A DNA stretch of 64,000 nucleotides from Pithys albifrons albifrons (GCF_047495875.1 NC_092463.1:36583724-36647723); one strand, 5' to 3'; positions 27,401 through 37,010 are shown, counted from the first letter of the stretch. Translations and numbers: made by a program. The notes: generated from the letters alone by a model not told the origin.

Positions 27401-27530
27401 GGCCAGTCTTCAAGCTGAAGTGCAACACTTGCGGGAAGACAACTTGAGGTTACAGGAGGAGTCCCAGAATGCAACTGAAAAACTGAAGAAATTCACTGAA
27501 TGGGTTTTCAACACAATTGATATGAACTGA
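301..27530 (+). CDS. SIPA1L1: SIPA1L1 (SPAR), C-terminal 670 residues in 11 spliced exons
   Basis: Signal-induced proliferation-associated 1-like 1 is a Rap GTPase-activating scaffold that regulates actin and dendritic-spine shape at the postsynaptic density and binds PSD-95. Splicing 301-491, 5349-5473, 8144-8262, 10649-11088, 16798-17037, 18114-18279, 21178-21421, 23372-23518, 25999-26113, 26591-26672 and 27387-27530 gives 2013 nt in one open frame, ending in TGA. Every exon has AG/GT borders and matching phases. Motifs that I recall as SIPA1L1-specific include [35 protein letters not shown] and [14 protein letters not shown]. The mammalian protein is about 1800 residues, so roughly its last 37% is here; the RapGAP and PDZ domains are upstream, outside the window. 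SIPA1L2 and SIPA1L3 share the layout but match less well from memory. The gene is intact as far as seen: no frameshift or internal stop. Confidence 0.93.
492..5348 (+). other. SIPA1L1: intron A-B (4857 bp)
   Basis: AT-rich intron with no repeat family, RNA gene or supported exon that I can recognise. Open frames in it are short and in both orientations. The 3' end is unusual: the pyrimidine tract is interrupted by a purine block just before the acceptor (see findings). Confidence 0.8.
5349..5473 (+). CDS. SIPA1L1: SIPA1L1 coding exon B
   Basis: Its first base G completes the Gly codon of exon A. It then reads [19 protein letters not shown] and ends SEDSIADPI plus the first base of a Glu codon. 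This phase 1 end is fixed by the next exon, which opens with AA. The region is basic and serine-rich with RRSP-type potential kinase sites. The donor is gtaggt at 5474, with a second possible donor four bases further on. Confidence 0.9.
5474..8143 (+). other. SIPA1L1: intron B-C (2670 bp)
   Basis: AT-rich intron. I see no identifiable repeat or RNA gene. A 121-residue minus-strand open frame at 6995-7360 has no recognisable content. Confidence 0.8.
8144..8262 (+). CDS. SIPA1L1: SIPA1L1 coding exon C
   Basis: Opens with AA, giving Glu with the last base of exon B, then [19 protein letters not shown] and ends LSPNKQGH in phase 0, followed by a consensus gtaagt donor. The segment is highly conserved compared with the mammalian SIPA1L1 that I recall. 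Confidence 0.93.
8263..10648 (+). other. SIPA1L1: intron C-D (2386 bp)
   Basis: AT-rich intron. The only structure I can support is the 73-bp imperfect inverted repeat at 8761-8833, listed separately. The acceptor before exon D is pyrimidine-rich (ttgtttcttctgtag). Confidence 0.8.
8761..8833. repeat. imperfect intronic hairpin, 73 bp
   Basis: The outer 8 bases (GTAAATTG at 8761-8768 and CAATTTAC at 8826-8833) and the inner 10 bases (GTCTCCACAG at 8778-8787 and CTGTGGAGAC at 8806-8815) are perfect inverted repeats. Between them lies a symmetric unpaired section of 9-10 bases on each arm, with an 18-base terminal loop. It could be a degraded palindromic transposon or a folded RNA in the SIPA1L1 intron. 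No target duplication is obvious. Confidence 0.6.
10649..11088 (+). CDS. SIPA1L1: SIPA1L1 coding exon D (degron exon)
   Basis: The largest exon in the window (440 nt), phase 0 to phase 2. It encodes a Ser-rich, mostly disordered region starting [16 protein letters not shown], then [34 protein letters not shown] and [17 protein letters not shown]. In the mammalian protein this belongs to the C-terminal actin-regulatory part. It carries the DSGxxT phosphodegron described for SPAR turnover through PLK2 and SCF-beta-TrCP. A minus-strand open frame of 104 residues over the same bases is a shadow. Local GC is higher than in the flanking introns. Confidence 0.94.
10796..10813 (+). other. SIPA1L1: DSGIDT beta-TrCP-type phosphodegron
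   Basis: The codons read Asp-Ser-Gly-Ile-Asp-Thr, matching the DSGxx(S/T) consensus recognised by beta-TrCP after phosphorylation. This motif is known in mammalian SPAR as the site for PLK2-driven ubiquitination during homeostatic weakening of synapses. The sequence shows conservation of the motif; its use in this species is inferred. Confidence 0.8.
11089..16797 (+). other. SIPA1L1: intron D-E (5709 bp)
   Basis: The longest intron in the window and AT-rich overall. It holds a somewhat more GC-rich patch near 13080-13300 with no identified family, and a very AT-rich patch near 14610-14720 with a short palindrome. The minus-strand 133-residue frame at 16309-16710 has no recognised homology. 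Confidence 0.8.
14652..14670. repeat. 19-bp palindrome in AT-rich patch
   Basis: AGATACACA and TGTGTATCT are exact reverse complements separated by a single A. They lie in about 100 bp of TA-rich DNA (14610-14720). The palindrome is too short to assign a function; such patches arise easily by chance in AT-rich introns. Confidence 0.5.
16798..17037 (+). CDS. SIPA1L1: SIPA1L1 coding exon E (poly-Ser, [10 protein letters not shown])
   Basis: The first base T completes a Ser codon with AG from exon D. The exon then reads [20 protein letters not shown], an eight-serine run, [20 protein letters not shown] and ends FMDSRK in phase 2. The [19 protein letters not shown] stretch is very conserved in the family and leads into the SPAR_C region. 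The acceptor is tttttctag and the donor gtaaga. Confidence 0.95.
16907..16930 (+). repeat. SIPA1L1: coding poly-serine run (8 Ser)
   Basis: Eight consecutive serine codons, TCC x3, TCT, TCC x2, TCG, TCT. The mammalian protein has a similar run as I recall it. The mixed codons suggest an old, fairly stable repeat rather than a recent slippage tract. Confidence 0.85.
17038..18113 (+). other. SIPA1L1: intron E-F (1076 bp)
   Basis: AT-rich intron with no recognisable repeat. It ends with the less common AAG acceptor (catttcgtttaag). Confidence 0.8.
18114..18279 (+). CDS. SIPA1L1: SIPA1L1 coding exon F
   Basis: A single A completes the Lys codon of exon E, then [20 protein letters not shown] and a basic stretch (ASPKRASKS) followed by an acidic helix-like segment ([20 protein letters not shown]). 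It ends NFK in phase 0 with donor gtgtgt. The exon is part of the conserved SPAR_C region. An in-frame extension past the donor runs 38 codons before a stop and is intronic. Confidence 0.93.
18280..21177 (+). other. SIPA1L1: intron F-G (2898 bp)
   Basis: AT-rich intron without recognisable repeats. A small curiosity is an 11-base direct repeat (AACTGTGTACC at 19928 and 19940) flanked by GACAACT and its complement AGTTGTC. The acceptor is preceded by a long T-rich tract at 21120-21165. Confidence 0.75.
21178..21421 (+). CDS. SIPA1L1: SIPA1L1 coding exon G
   Basis: Phase 0 to phase 1. It reads [20 protein letters not shown], then [20 protein letters not shown] and ends [25 protein letters not shown] and the [16 protein letters not shown] block are family signatures in SPAR_C, the region reported to contain the PSD-95 guanylate-kinase-binding segment. 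The acceptor tgtgtag is preceded by a T-rich tract and the donor is gtaagt. Confidence 0.95.
21422..23371 (+). other. SIPA1L1: intron G-H (1950 bp)
   Basis: AT-rich intron; I see no repeat family, RNA gene or supported alternative exon. Confidence 0.8.
23372..23518 (+). CDS. SIPA1L1: SIPA1L1 coding exon H
   Basis: GA completes the Gly codon of exon G. It then reads [40 protein letters not shown] and VDAAKAFE plus the first base of Val. The [10 protein letters not shown] and [13 protein letters not shown] blocks are strongly conserved in SIPA1L proteins. Acceptor tactctag, donor gtaagt. Confidence 0.95.
23519..25998 (+). other. SIPA1L1: intron H-I (2480 bp)
   Basis: AT-rich intron with a slightly GC-richer patch around 25600-25780 that I cannot assign to a repeat family. 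No other feature seen. Confidence 0.8.
25999..26113 (+). CDS. SIPA1L1: SIPA1L1 coding exon I
   Basis: TT completes Val. It then reads [37 protein letters not shown] and ends in phase 2 before gtaagt. QRASFFAA(A/S)DENHRP is a conserved family block near the end of SPAR_C. Confidence 0.94.
26114..26590 (+). other. SIPA1L1: intron I-J (477 bp)
   Basis: Short intron with a T-rich 3' half (tttttttctgctttcaacag). Nothing else seen. Confidence 0.85.
26591..26672 (+). CDS. SIPA1L1: SIPA1L1 coding exon J
   Basis: T completes Gly, then [20 protein letters not shown] and LQEDLRK, ending in phase 0. Leucine spacing in [15 protein letters not shown] marks the start of the C-terminal coiled coil, presumed to mediate self-association. 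Donor gtaagc. Confidence 0.94.
26673..27386 (+). other. SIPA1L1: intron J-K (714 bp)
   Basis: Last intron, without recognisable repeats. It ends in an AAG acceptor (ctatgcctaag). Confidence 0.85.
27387..27530 (+). CDS. SIPA1L1: SIPA1L1 last coding exon K with stop
   Basis: [20 protein letters not shown], then [20 protein letters not shown] and FNTIDMN followed by TGA (27528-27530). Heptad leucines continue the coiled coil from exon J; together they span about 60 residues. The terminal [15 protein letters not shown] closely matches the SIPA1L1 end that I recall, which ends MS rather than MN, and is the best discriminator from its paralogues. Confidence 0.95.
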   Translation, partial: EKEDKASLQAEVQHLREDNLRLQEESQNATEKLKKFTEWVFNTIDMN

Positions 27531-27756
27531 GAATGGTGTACAGGGAAGGAAACTATCTACGAATATTATTACTGGGACTTAAGCTTTAATGCCACCTTAA
27601 CTATGACATGTGAAAGTATAGTCAGAGCAATTCCCTGTTCTTCATCCTCCAACAACCCTTTTTTGCATCTCTGCGTGCACTCAGAACAATTGCAGATCAA
27701 CAATCAATGTCTGCCTTTTGTAGAAAAAAACAAAGTAAATAATTTTAAAAAGGTAA

Positions 27757-27762
27757 AATAAA
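27757..27762 (+). terminator. SIPA1L1: proximal poly(A) signal AATAAA
   Basis: Canonical AATAAA 227 bases after the stop codon, in an A-rich context, with T- and GT-rich sequence about 25-70 bases downstream (tctattttttgcacattgtc). It would give a short 3' UTR isoform. Confidence 0.55.
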
Positions 27763-29418
27763 AGTTTAACTGCTAAAATGTGAATGTCTATTTTTTGCAC
27801 ATTGTCTCTTTATCTGTTATGTACAAAATGATTTGGAGGTGGGATCAGGCTTACTGTTCCATATGCCTCTGTTTCCATTAACTCCTTTCTCTCTGTTTCA
27901 GGTAATCTGCTTTTCCTTGCAGCTTTGGCAAGTATTATGACATCTAGAAAAATTAGAAAGAAATATTTACTTTACTGCTCTTCTAACATTGTTTTCTGAA
28001 GTATGCCACAGACAAGGGGATGTAAATGCAATGTTTTAGGTGTCTCCTTAGCAATTTGCGCTTGATTACTAGTGCTACCTTCCCATACGTTACAGAGAAG
28101 GCGTGACTATAGTGTATGGTACAGTACAACCAGCATTGTGACGTTAGGAGAGAGACTAGAGAGGTGAGCCATGGGTGAGGCATATTATCATACATCTATT
28201 GCATTAGCATTTCTGGTGGCTTTTGTCTCCTGTGGAAACAATGGCTGCAAGGACCTTTACAAACAGCAAAACTAGGCATGCTGCAGTTCATGCCATGCCA
28301 GGGAGGCTGGGAAATAACAGTACTGTTGCTGGGTTGCTTAAGTACAGCCCCCTTCCCTTCCAGTGGAGTTTGTTGCTTGCATACATGCAGAAGACAGGCT
28401 GAAGTTGTAAAGAGATTAAGGTTTCTTTTTCCTGAAATGTCTTTGTGAAAATCCACACAACCCATCTCTGTGTACCTGCCCTCCAATTCCATTTCTCTGG
28501 ACTTCTCAAATCACAGCAGATTTGAGAAAAGTTGTGTTTTATTGCATGAGAGATCTTATGAATCCTTTACTATGGAAGACAGAGGAATATGTAAAGGGGA
28601 ACTAGAGAAGTGTATTTTTTGACACACTGGGACAGGATTGGAACTCTGAAATCCCCAGTCCCCAGTGAAACTGTCTAGCATGAGTTTTCCCAAACTGTCT
28701 CATGCCAGCAAAGTTAATTTCTTGTTCTTTGAAGGAACAGCTAACTTGCCACAACGTGTTACCTCTACAGAAAATACCTTTTAGGTCTCAAAATATGACA
28801 GGCATTGAACTGTGCAATTTGCTGAGAAACCCTTTCTATTCTCTTCTGACAATACAGTTACTACCTTAGCAAATATTGCCTTGCATAAAGTGCAGTATAT
28901 TTGGGGGTTAATTTCAAGAGCATACTCTCCCTCCCCTTTACCACATCCTCAAACAGACAGATTAAAATCATTGGCATAGTCTTGTCACAGACTTCCATGC
29001 TCTTTTCAAATCCCTTTTTCATGTTCTTTAATCTTGCTGCACACAAGTATACACTACACTTCAACCTCAAACTTCATTTGTGATGCTAATCCCCATGGAG
29101 TTCTTCTCTAATGTTTTGTCATGGAAATGGATCTCTTTGGAACTATTTCTGGAGTGCTTTTGTAAAGGTTTAGAATGTCTTGGGTTTTTTAATGACTTGT
29201 ATGAAGGAGATTTATATAATGCCTGATATTATTTGTAAATGGGAAATATTGCTAACATCTCTGAGCATCCTGAAGTCTTGCTTTTATTCTTTTATTTTTA
29301 AGTTTGGTTTTATTTTATTTCAAAAATATTTTGGGACTTGGGGCAGACTATTTATTAGAGTTTTGCAACAGAGTTCTTCTTGTATGATGCCACTGAAGGC
29401 TACTTGTAAAATTCTGAC

Positions 29419-29424
29419 AATAAA
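29419..29424 (+). terminator. SIPA1L1: distal poly(A) signal AATAAA
   Basis: Canonical AATAAA about 1.9 kb after the stop. It is followed after 35-40 bases by a strong GU-rich stretch (tgtttttgttggatttgttg), the usual arrangement at a cleavage site. This is my preferred transcript end. Confidence 0.6.
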
Positions 29425-29440
29425 ACTCATTTTAAAAGTT

Positions 29441-32048
29441 CTTCTAAACCATTTTCTTCTGTTTTTGTTGGATTTGTTGTTTAAGACTTTCCAGAGTGTC
29501 CATTTTTCCTTGTTTTCTTCATGTACCACTTTTCTCAGGGCTTATTGATGCAAGAGTTTTGTTCTCTTTCAGATTCCTAATTTTTATTCTTTTGAAAGCC
29601 ATTATGTAAAAACCACTTCATCCCTTGACTTTTTACTTGTATGACTGCAGAAATGTATTTTCTTCCCCCATATGCAAGAGTTTGCTACCTTTAATGGAGA
29701 CTTTGAGCTTCGCTGAAATGACAATGGAAAGGAGAGGAAGTGTTTTTTTATAATTTATTGGGATTTTAGAACTTACTTGTAAAAACTGAAGCCAGTGTAG
29801 GTGAAAACCAAAGACTCCTGGCTCATCTGCCCAAGGATACACACAGTTTTCAGCATCACAGAGCCAAACCTGTGAGTGTGTAATATCAGGTGTTAGATTT
29901 GGGGGGTGGGGGAGATAATACATGTATTCTGTTTTTCAGATCTCCTTCTCTGATGTGGGAGATGGCCTTGGACTTGTTTTCAACCTTTTCACCTTTTTTG
30001 GCCCAGTGGATCAGCATTCTGCATAGCTCAAAAATGTGGAACTAGATCAGTCTGCAGGAAAGCATCTTCCAGTTCACTGAACAGATTCCTGCAAGGCACG
30101 TGGGAAAAGAAAATACATCTCTTTCTAGCAGCGAAGTTACCCAACCAAGAGAGCTTTGAAGCAGCAAGAGCAAGTAGAAGCATCTGATGAAAAATTGAGG
30201 TTGAATCTTGGAAAGAAAACTAGATGCTGTCTCACAGTTTGTAATTGGATACTGGTAAGTGAGTTAAAGGAGAAAGGTTCCTTCAGGTCAAGGAGTTGCC
30301 CAGTCCACATCCATAATGAGCTCATGCTGGAGGGTCCCATACTTCACCACCCACACACTGCTAGGTCAGCCTAGACCAGGGCAAGATCTGACTTGCAGGC
30401 ATCTCCTTACAGCCTGAGCAGAAGGCGGGTGGCTGTGGGAGGAGTGTGAGTAACAGGGGCCACCTTCCTATTGCACCCATTTCTCCGAAGAGAGTAATTC
30501 CATATTCCTGGAAACAATTTTATATTCTCTGTCTATATTTCAGTGCAAAGGTGCTGTTCTCCCTGTGAGGGTTTTTTGACAGCTGGATGTATTCCTTCTC
30601 TACATTCCAGTGCATAGGTGCTGTTCTCCCTGTGAAAATTCTTTGGACACTGGATGTGCCTGGTACAGCAGCAAAAGTCTGCCTTCTCTCAAAATCCCCC
30701 AATCAGGGTGTGGGGGCTGTCACCACAGAGGAGCTACAGCTTGACTGAGGGATAATACTCTTACCAGATGGGATGCTGGGTGTAGGTAACAGATCAGAGG
30801 GTAACACTGTGTGGTAAGAGGTGAGCTGTGAGGAACACAGAAGCAGGGATTGCAAGGGGAGAGGCTGGGGAACTAGTTATGGGGTTAAGGAATAGGAGTT
30901 GTGGGGATGAAATGCAGCACATCCAGGTTTTACTCCTCTGTGATTGCATGTTGCTTCTCTGGGAAGCTGTGTTCCAGCCCAATGAATGAGAATTGTGAGA
31001 GAGCATTTTCCTTAGCTTTTCCTGTTAAGAGAATGGTCCCCAGGAACCCAGCACAACCTGGGAGAATTGACTGGTCTGCTTTTAAAGTATTTATGTAATC
31101 TTCCTCTCATGTCCTAGTGCCACCTTTTAGGCTGACAGCTAACAAATCCTCTTTTAAAGCAGTTGGCTGTCTCCTCGCCAACAGTTCAGCGTGGTGTTAG
31201 TCCTATTTGTGAGCAACTTCCTTTGCTGCAAGACAGCAAGGGAACAGAGGCGGCTGCAGCTTGTCAGCTGCAAAGCTGGATTCCCTGGAGGAGAGCTGCA
31301 GCTGGTGCGAAGACATGGGCTTTGCTGAGGTGCTTACTAATGGACAGGAACTGGGCAATGAGACAACGAGGCTTGTACAAATGCCTTCACCTCTTCCTGA
31401 TGTTAGCTGTGGTGAGGAAATTCTTGCTGTATTTTTTAAGGCAGTGCTGGAGGGAAAAGAAGCTCACAGAAATATTCAGACCTCTGAAGTTAGAGCCCCT
31501 TTCCCTAGCCACTTTGGTTGGGCATGAGGGGAGTGAGGCTAGGGAGTTTGTGTGAGTGGGACTTTTTGGAGGATGAGCTCTAGATTTGAAGCTCCAAGGC
31601 AGGCAGTGGCTGATGGCAGTCACCTATACCCCCTTTCTGCAATGAAGACCAGCTACAGCCACCCTCTGGGAAAGGCAGATCCTCTTCCACTTTCCCCAGC
31701 AGCAGCTGGGAAGTCATGCTCAGCTTTAGGGAGACAGAGCTGGCTGTTGGAGGCCTTGTGGGGTTTTGCCCCACTCTGCATGCAAGGTCATAGCAAGCAG
31801 TTCCCCCTTTTCCTGTGCACGCATGGACCTGTCTCCTTCCAGAAGACAATTCCAACTGTGTCACAACCAGCTTGTGTTTCTCCCAGGTCTTTGGTGTCTG
31901 AATGATTTAAAGTGGGCAGGGCTGTTTGTGGCACACCAAAGTGTGGACAATTTGAGTAGGAACACCTACGGGAAGTAAAACCATGGTGCTGCAGCAGGGT
32001 GCACGGCTTTACCAAACCCCAGGGCTGTGGGCTGCAGCCACAGACTGC
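29441..32048. other. intergenic, no gene found
   Basis: Downstream of the probable end of SIPA1L1. I recognise no exon or repeat family here apart from the 67-bp tandem duplication at 30521-30657. Overlapping open frames near 31160-31980 are on both strands and show no family motif. Confidence 0.7.
30521..30657. repeat. tandem duplication, period 67 bp, 2 copies
   Basis: CAGTGCA, AGGTGCTGTTCTCCCTGTGA and CTGGATGT each recur at an exact offset of 67 bases (30541/30608, 30549/30616, 30583/30650). The two copies differ by scattered substitutions and no indel, so this is a moderately old local duplication. Confidence 0.85.
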
Positions 32049-32290
32049 ACAGAATATGCTGAGTTGGAAGGGAGGATCATAGAGTCCAACCTTTAGCCCT
32101 GCACAATTTGTAAACTTATCACAAGGTAACTCAGGGTGGAAGCATCTTCTCTTGTCCATCCAGTTGCTCTGGACTTTATCCAGCTGGATCTTGAAAAACC
32201 TCCAAGGATGGAGACTGCATGATTTCTCTGGGCAATGCATGACTGTCTTCATCATGAAAAGGTTTTTATCAGTATTAATAGGTGTAACCT
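32049..32290 (-). mobile_element. CR1-type LINE, 3' tail fragment
   Basis: The + strand reads GTTGGAAGGGAGGATCATAG, then AGTCCAACC, and further on CTCCAAGGATGGAGACTGCA and TCTCTGGGCAA. These match, in order, the familiar reverse complement of the avian CR1 3' region, so the element is on the minus strand. It is 5' truncated, as usual for CR1, and diverged. No reverse transcriptase part is present. Confidence 0.75.
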
Positions 32291-35200
32291 CAGCAGCAGT
32301 TGCAGGATGTGCTTTGCCTACATTCCTCCAAGAGCTCATGATACAGGAGTCTGTACCCTCCTTGAAAATCTACGAGGTGTGCCCTGCTTGGGGCCAGCAG
32401 CAGAGCACCTACATTTCCTCTTTTCCCTTTGTTGAGCCTGACAGGAAGGAGACCCTGCAGCTTGGTATGTGCTGAACATTGTTTGCTCCACTGATCAACT
32501 TCCTACAGTACAGTTCTGATTTGTTTCTAGAGATTTCTCATTTCTCCACTCAGTACCATTTATTCATGCTTTCATCAGGGCCTAGATTGAGCCCCCTGGT
32601 TGACCTTCTTTCTGTGCTGCCTGCAAGGACACATGTGCTGCTGGGTAGGGAGCCACAGCCCTGGGCAGAGGATGCTCTTGGCAGCTGAAGAAGGCCTGTC
32701 AGCCCTTGGCATGCACAGAAATAAGAGACAGAAACTAGGATGTGTTCAAGGACCAGAACTGAACAGGGTTTCTTAACCTCATATTGAGATAGTGGCAAAT
32801 GCCATCAACTAGTACCTAAAAAAATGTTTCACACCACAGGGGCAAAAAAACCGGGACTTGTCCTGGTGCTGTTTTAAAGTTCATTCCCATTCTTTCATCT
32901 TGCTTCTTCCCACCCCCTCCTGCGCTTTTCTTCCAGCAGTTTGTTCATTTTGTGTGGTGCCTGCTGTTCTGCCTCCCCGGAGCCGGTAGAGCATGAGGGA
33001 CTGCTGTGCTGATCCTGGCAGTGAAGCTGCATCTGCCTGTGGCTGACTGAAAGGCAGGCCTGAGTCGTGCAGTTGAAGCATTTGGCTGAACTGAAGAGCT
33101 CGACTGCTCACTTGGGTTTTGTGAGAGAGGTCGAGGCGCATTTGCATCTTCTTTGTATCTCACACCCAAAATGAGTTTGTTTATCTGCAGCTGGGAGGCT
33201 CGGTCACAACTTTGCTGTATGGAAGGAACAAGCTATGTCATGCCCAAACAGCAGTGTGCCAGAGATAATGCCTGGGATGTGTCTACCCATACATAGTGGA
33301 AACAACCAGTGTGTGCTTGCCTGGCCCTTCCTCCCCCTGGGTTGTGACTCAGTCCAACTCTGCATAGAGGAGCAGCCCAGGGCTCTGCTGCACCAGCTTC
33401 TGCTGCAGGCATAGCATGCATCGTGGTTGGGGGTCACTTCAGTCTCTTCTTTGCTCTCTGACCCATCACAGTTGATCCTAAGAGGGGGATAATATAAGCA
33501 CACATCTGTTTGTTTTAACATTGTTTGCAAGATATTTTTTTTAAATAGGTTACATGTTTTCAAGCTGAGCACAAGCATTTGACAAATGCCATTCGTCCTT
33601 GTTACTGATTCACATTATTGGTATGCTGGTCAGTCACCTCAACCTGCAAGTCCTAATAGTATTATTGTCTGGCGGATTGTTTTGTGACCTTCTTTGCTTC
33701 ATATTCTTCCTCAGACCATGCTTCACACGCATCCTTGGGAAAAAGAAGGGGCAGAGAGGAGTATATAGAACTGGCTTCCTATCTAATGACTATTTGCCTC
33801 TTAATGCTTTCTTGTGTTTTGCCATACTTAGGGCTGTTGAAAGTGGAGAATTTTGCATATGTGGTTTTCTAGCTGATCTAGTGAGCTAGAAACTCCCTCA
33901 TGGAAGGCAAATACCTGAGAACTGCACTGAATTCTGCTAACTGTTCAAGCACCAAGCAAGAAACTGCCTCCTTGATGTAAGCTTGATGAGGTTACACCTA
34001 TAGCAGGGAAACACGAGTCCCTCTCTTTGCGATTTTTCTTTCAAGGCTTCCATGGCCTAAAAGCAACACTAAAACTAGCATTAGTGCCACAGCTCTGATT
34101 TATTTGTCCTGATTTTGCAGTGAGATCTCAGTTCTCCGCTCACTAAAACAGTGTAGTTTTTAGCCATATTTGGCTTTTAAGTCAGCCATCTTTATTAGAC
34201 AGTCAAAATGTGGGTCATAGCTTACACAGAGGAGAGTCATCAGAATCGGAGCATGAGAATCAGAGCGTCTCTGGTCTACTGTAAGATGTCCTCCAAAAGT
34301 CCTGCAGGCTCAGTCATGCTGGCTGCATCATCTTGTCTTTGTGGCTGAAGTGGGCAGAAAGGATGGGAAGTGCCTCAAAGGAAGGTGTTGGCAGGCAAAG
34401 ACATCCACGACTGAGGTCAAGAAAAGACAGGCAGGTTCTTCACACAGCAATCAATAGAAGAGCCACAGCTGGCCTGGGCAAGAGCTCTTGAGGTGTTTTC
34501 CCAGCAACCTAGTGGCCAGCAGAACAGGAAAATCCAGGGCTGCCTGGGGTGAGATGCCAACCATTTCCTGATGAGAAAAGGGAGAGGCAGAATGAAACCC
34601 TGCATGTAAGCACACACCAGTCTCACTGAAGTTTCTCAAGTAAGAAGCAACAGATGCCTTTGGGAAAACAGAAAATTTTGCTTAAGCTTCATGAGGTGTT
34701 TGGTTTGTTTTTTTGGGGCTTGGGGGCTGGGATTTTTTTTTTTTTTGGTTAAGGGATACTGTTCACTTGCAGTCTGTTTTAAAATAGACTATTTTTTAGT
34801 GGTTTTGTACAGAGCAGATATTAAAAGATCAAGTGGCAGATTAAATACACAGATAAAGGCTGTATCAGTTTCACAAGGTATTGAAGTATGTCAAATGCTG
34901 AATTTCTGCTGGCTTCTGAACATCATCTCTGTCCTCACATGAGGGGGAAAATCAGCAAGGTTTCCCCTTACATAGCTTTGTCCTTGTGGGCTTTGTAGCC
35001 ACAATCAGTTCAAAACAGAAGGCTTGGAGGGAAAGGACCATGCTTTCAGAATTGCACCTCTGGTGTGGGAAAGAGAACAGAAAAACTTGAGTCCTTTGGG
35101 ACCTGAAAAGAGGTTGCAAAACACAAAGGCAGGCCCAGATTTTTCAAAGGCACCACAGCCTTGGCTGTTGGGAGTCTGAGGGGATCTCCCAAAGGGCCTG

Positions 35201-36789
35201 AGCAGACGAGGTGCCCAGCAGGCAGCAAACCCAGCATGCCTGCCAGGAGCACAGGGCAGCTCTGTGCTCCGGTGGTCCTCAGCCTGCCGCTGTGTCCCTG
35301 CCCAAGGCTCCATCTAGGGGTGATACATTCCTTTTTTACATATTATTAATTTACATGCCTGACTTATGTCCATTTGCATGGAAATTTAAAGTTAGTACAA
35401 CAAAACAGGAAATGTTATCAGTTAAAAATAATGTTAACAGAAAACCAAATAAGTTTATTAGACCTTACTGTTTGAAAAGGCATTATTCTTGATTAGTTAA
35501 GTGACATGATTGATCCAGAGCCCGTTATCCCATAACTTTTAGAAATGCTAAATACTTCTTTTTTTTAATCTAGATTAGAAAAAGTGGGATAAGTCTTCCT
35601 TCTTCCATTTCCCATTGGGTTATCAGCTTTAAATGAGCTGATCACTTTGTTACACTAATTGGAAAGCTGAAATGAGGATTATGTTGCTTGCAGCTGCATG
35701 AGGAGCACCTGTTGCCGAGATACAGCTGTAGAGTTTAAGCAACCATTGATTCCTGGGTCTTAGTGGTTTCCATGCATTTCATTCAGTTATCTGGTTTTTC
35801 AAGTGCCAGTAAAAAATGTTCAGTTGGAGTAATCTTCGTATAATGTTAATACTCTTAGCAGACTGTAGCATATTTCTATATATACTGGTCTGTGGTGGCA
35901 TTACTTTAAAATATTAGGATCAGGAAGCTCAATTTACACATATGAGTAGTGCTGGGAACAGGGCCTGGAGAGCCATGTTTGAAAGACTCCTTTCCCAGCT
36001 CTGTAATGCTTCTGACATGAGACCAGAGGGGACAGTGCAAAGGTCCCCTGCCAAAGTCCTCAGTAGTTCTGCACACCCAATCTTCAGGGCATCAGCGTTC
36101 ATCCTTTAACTGCTACTATGGAAGCTCAAGGTCAAAGCCTTGTATGTGAGGCATGACCAAAAATCACTTACTGCAACGAATTTACCAACCAAGGCATTTA
36201 AAATCAGAAGCAACCTTTGAGGACATCCTAATTTAGTGTCATCCACTTCCCTCTAGGTTCTCTGTGGTCTTGGTGTGATAAAACATTCCTTCAGCTACGT
36301 GACAGGCAAATTGTGAGATGTACAGTAAGCTATTAATTATTTATTCATACAAGACTTTGGTAATCAAACTATTCAGCACCTTGTATGTATAAGTCAGTCT
36401 TGCGGAGACTTCTTAAATCTTAATAACATGTTAAAAACGTATTAATGGATGTTTTCACATTTTCAAGGAATAATGTAGCATTGCAGACAGAACCAGGCTG
36501 ATTCTGAAATATATTTAATGGAAAAAAAATGTAAAGACATAGGATGTTATGATTCTGGCCTGTCTGTAGCCATCTGTATATTTAATGCCTCACGGATGGC
36601 CACTGACAGTTTCTTCTGCCACCATGTCTATCCTGTAAGATCTGGTTTAATTTCTGAGACCAGATATATCAATAAATTAGTTCTTGTTAAACAGAAAAAT
36701 GTTTTTGTTATCCTCATCTGGGTATGAATAAAATAGTATTCTAGATTTTTCTACTTGATTTGAAGAAGTACTCCCCATCTGGGGCACAT
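32291..36789. other. intergenic, no gene found
   Basis: I recognise no exon or RNA gene. A run of 14 T lies at 34733-34746. GC content is somewhat higher around 32880-33430 and 35000-35320, where several short open frames overlap on both strands, none resembling a known protein. Confidence 0.65.
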
Positions 36790-37010
36790 GCGAGCTACAG
36801 GGGTTTGTCATATTGGATGAGATGGAAGCCAGCCTGGCTCAGTGTTTAGCACTGGGCATCAAGATACAGATATAAGAACAGGGCAGGCATACAGGGTTAT
36901 TCCCCTGGAATACACCTGCAGCAATTTGGTTGAGGGACTCCTTGACTAGAGGGGTCATGATTGTATGCAAAAGCTCTCAGTAGATTTTCTTCCATGAACT
37001 CTTGTTTGAT
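36790..37010. mobile_element. possible old CR1-like repeat fragment
   Basis: The stretch with gtcatattggatgagatgg, atataagaacagggcaggca and cttccatgaactcttgttt recalls, in the same order, an ancient CR1-type element shared by birds and turtles. It is strongly diverged, so the call rests on recognition of three short blocks and could be wrong. Ends are approximate. Confidence 0.4.

Larger units (their letters stand above)
27531..29440 (+). other. SIPA1L1: SIPA1L1 3' UTR (probable extent)
   Basis: The 3' UTR begins after TGA at 27530. I place its distal end about 20 bases past the AATAAA at 29419, because a GU-rich element follows at about 29455-29485. The resulting length, about 1.9 kb, seems reasonable for this gene. 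A short form could end near 27780. Small open frames on both strands here are not conserved proteins. Confidence 0.6.

Noticed and set aside
301..27530. Assignment to SIPA1L2 or SIPA1L3 instead of SIPA1L1
   Set aside because: The paralogues share the domain plan, but exon-level blocks and the C-terminus ([15 protein letters not shown]) match SIPA1L1 as I recall it. An alignment against all three would settle it.
31788..32339. 183-codon minus-strand open frame
   Set aside because: It runs through the CR1 tail and flanking intergenic DNA, has no recognisable domain and overlaps frames on the other strand; a chance frame.
32945..33578. Overlapping short frames in a GC-richer patch
   Set aside because: Several frames of 60-124 codons lie on the minus strand without conserved motifs; base composition explains them.
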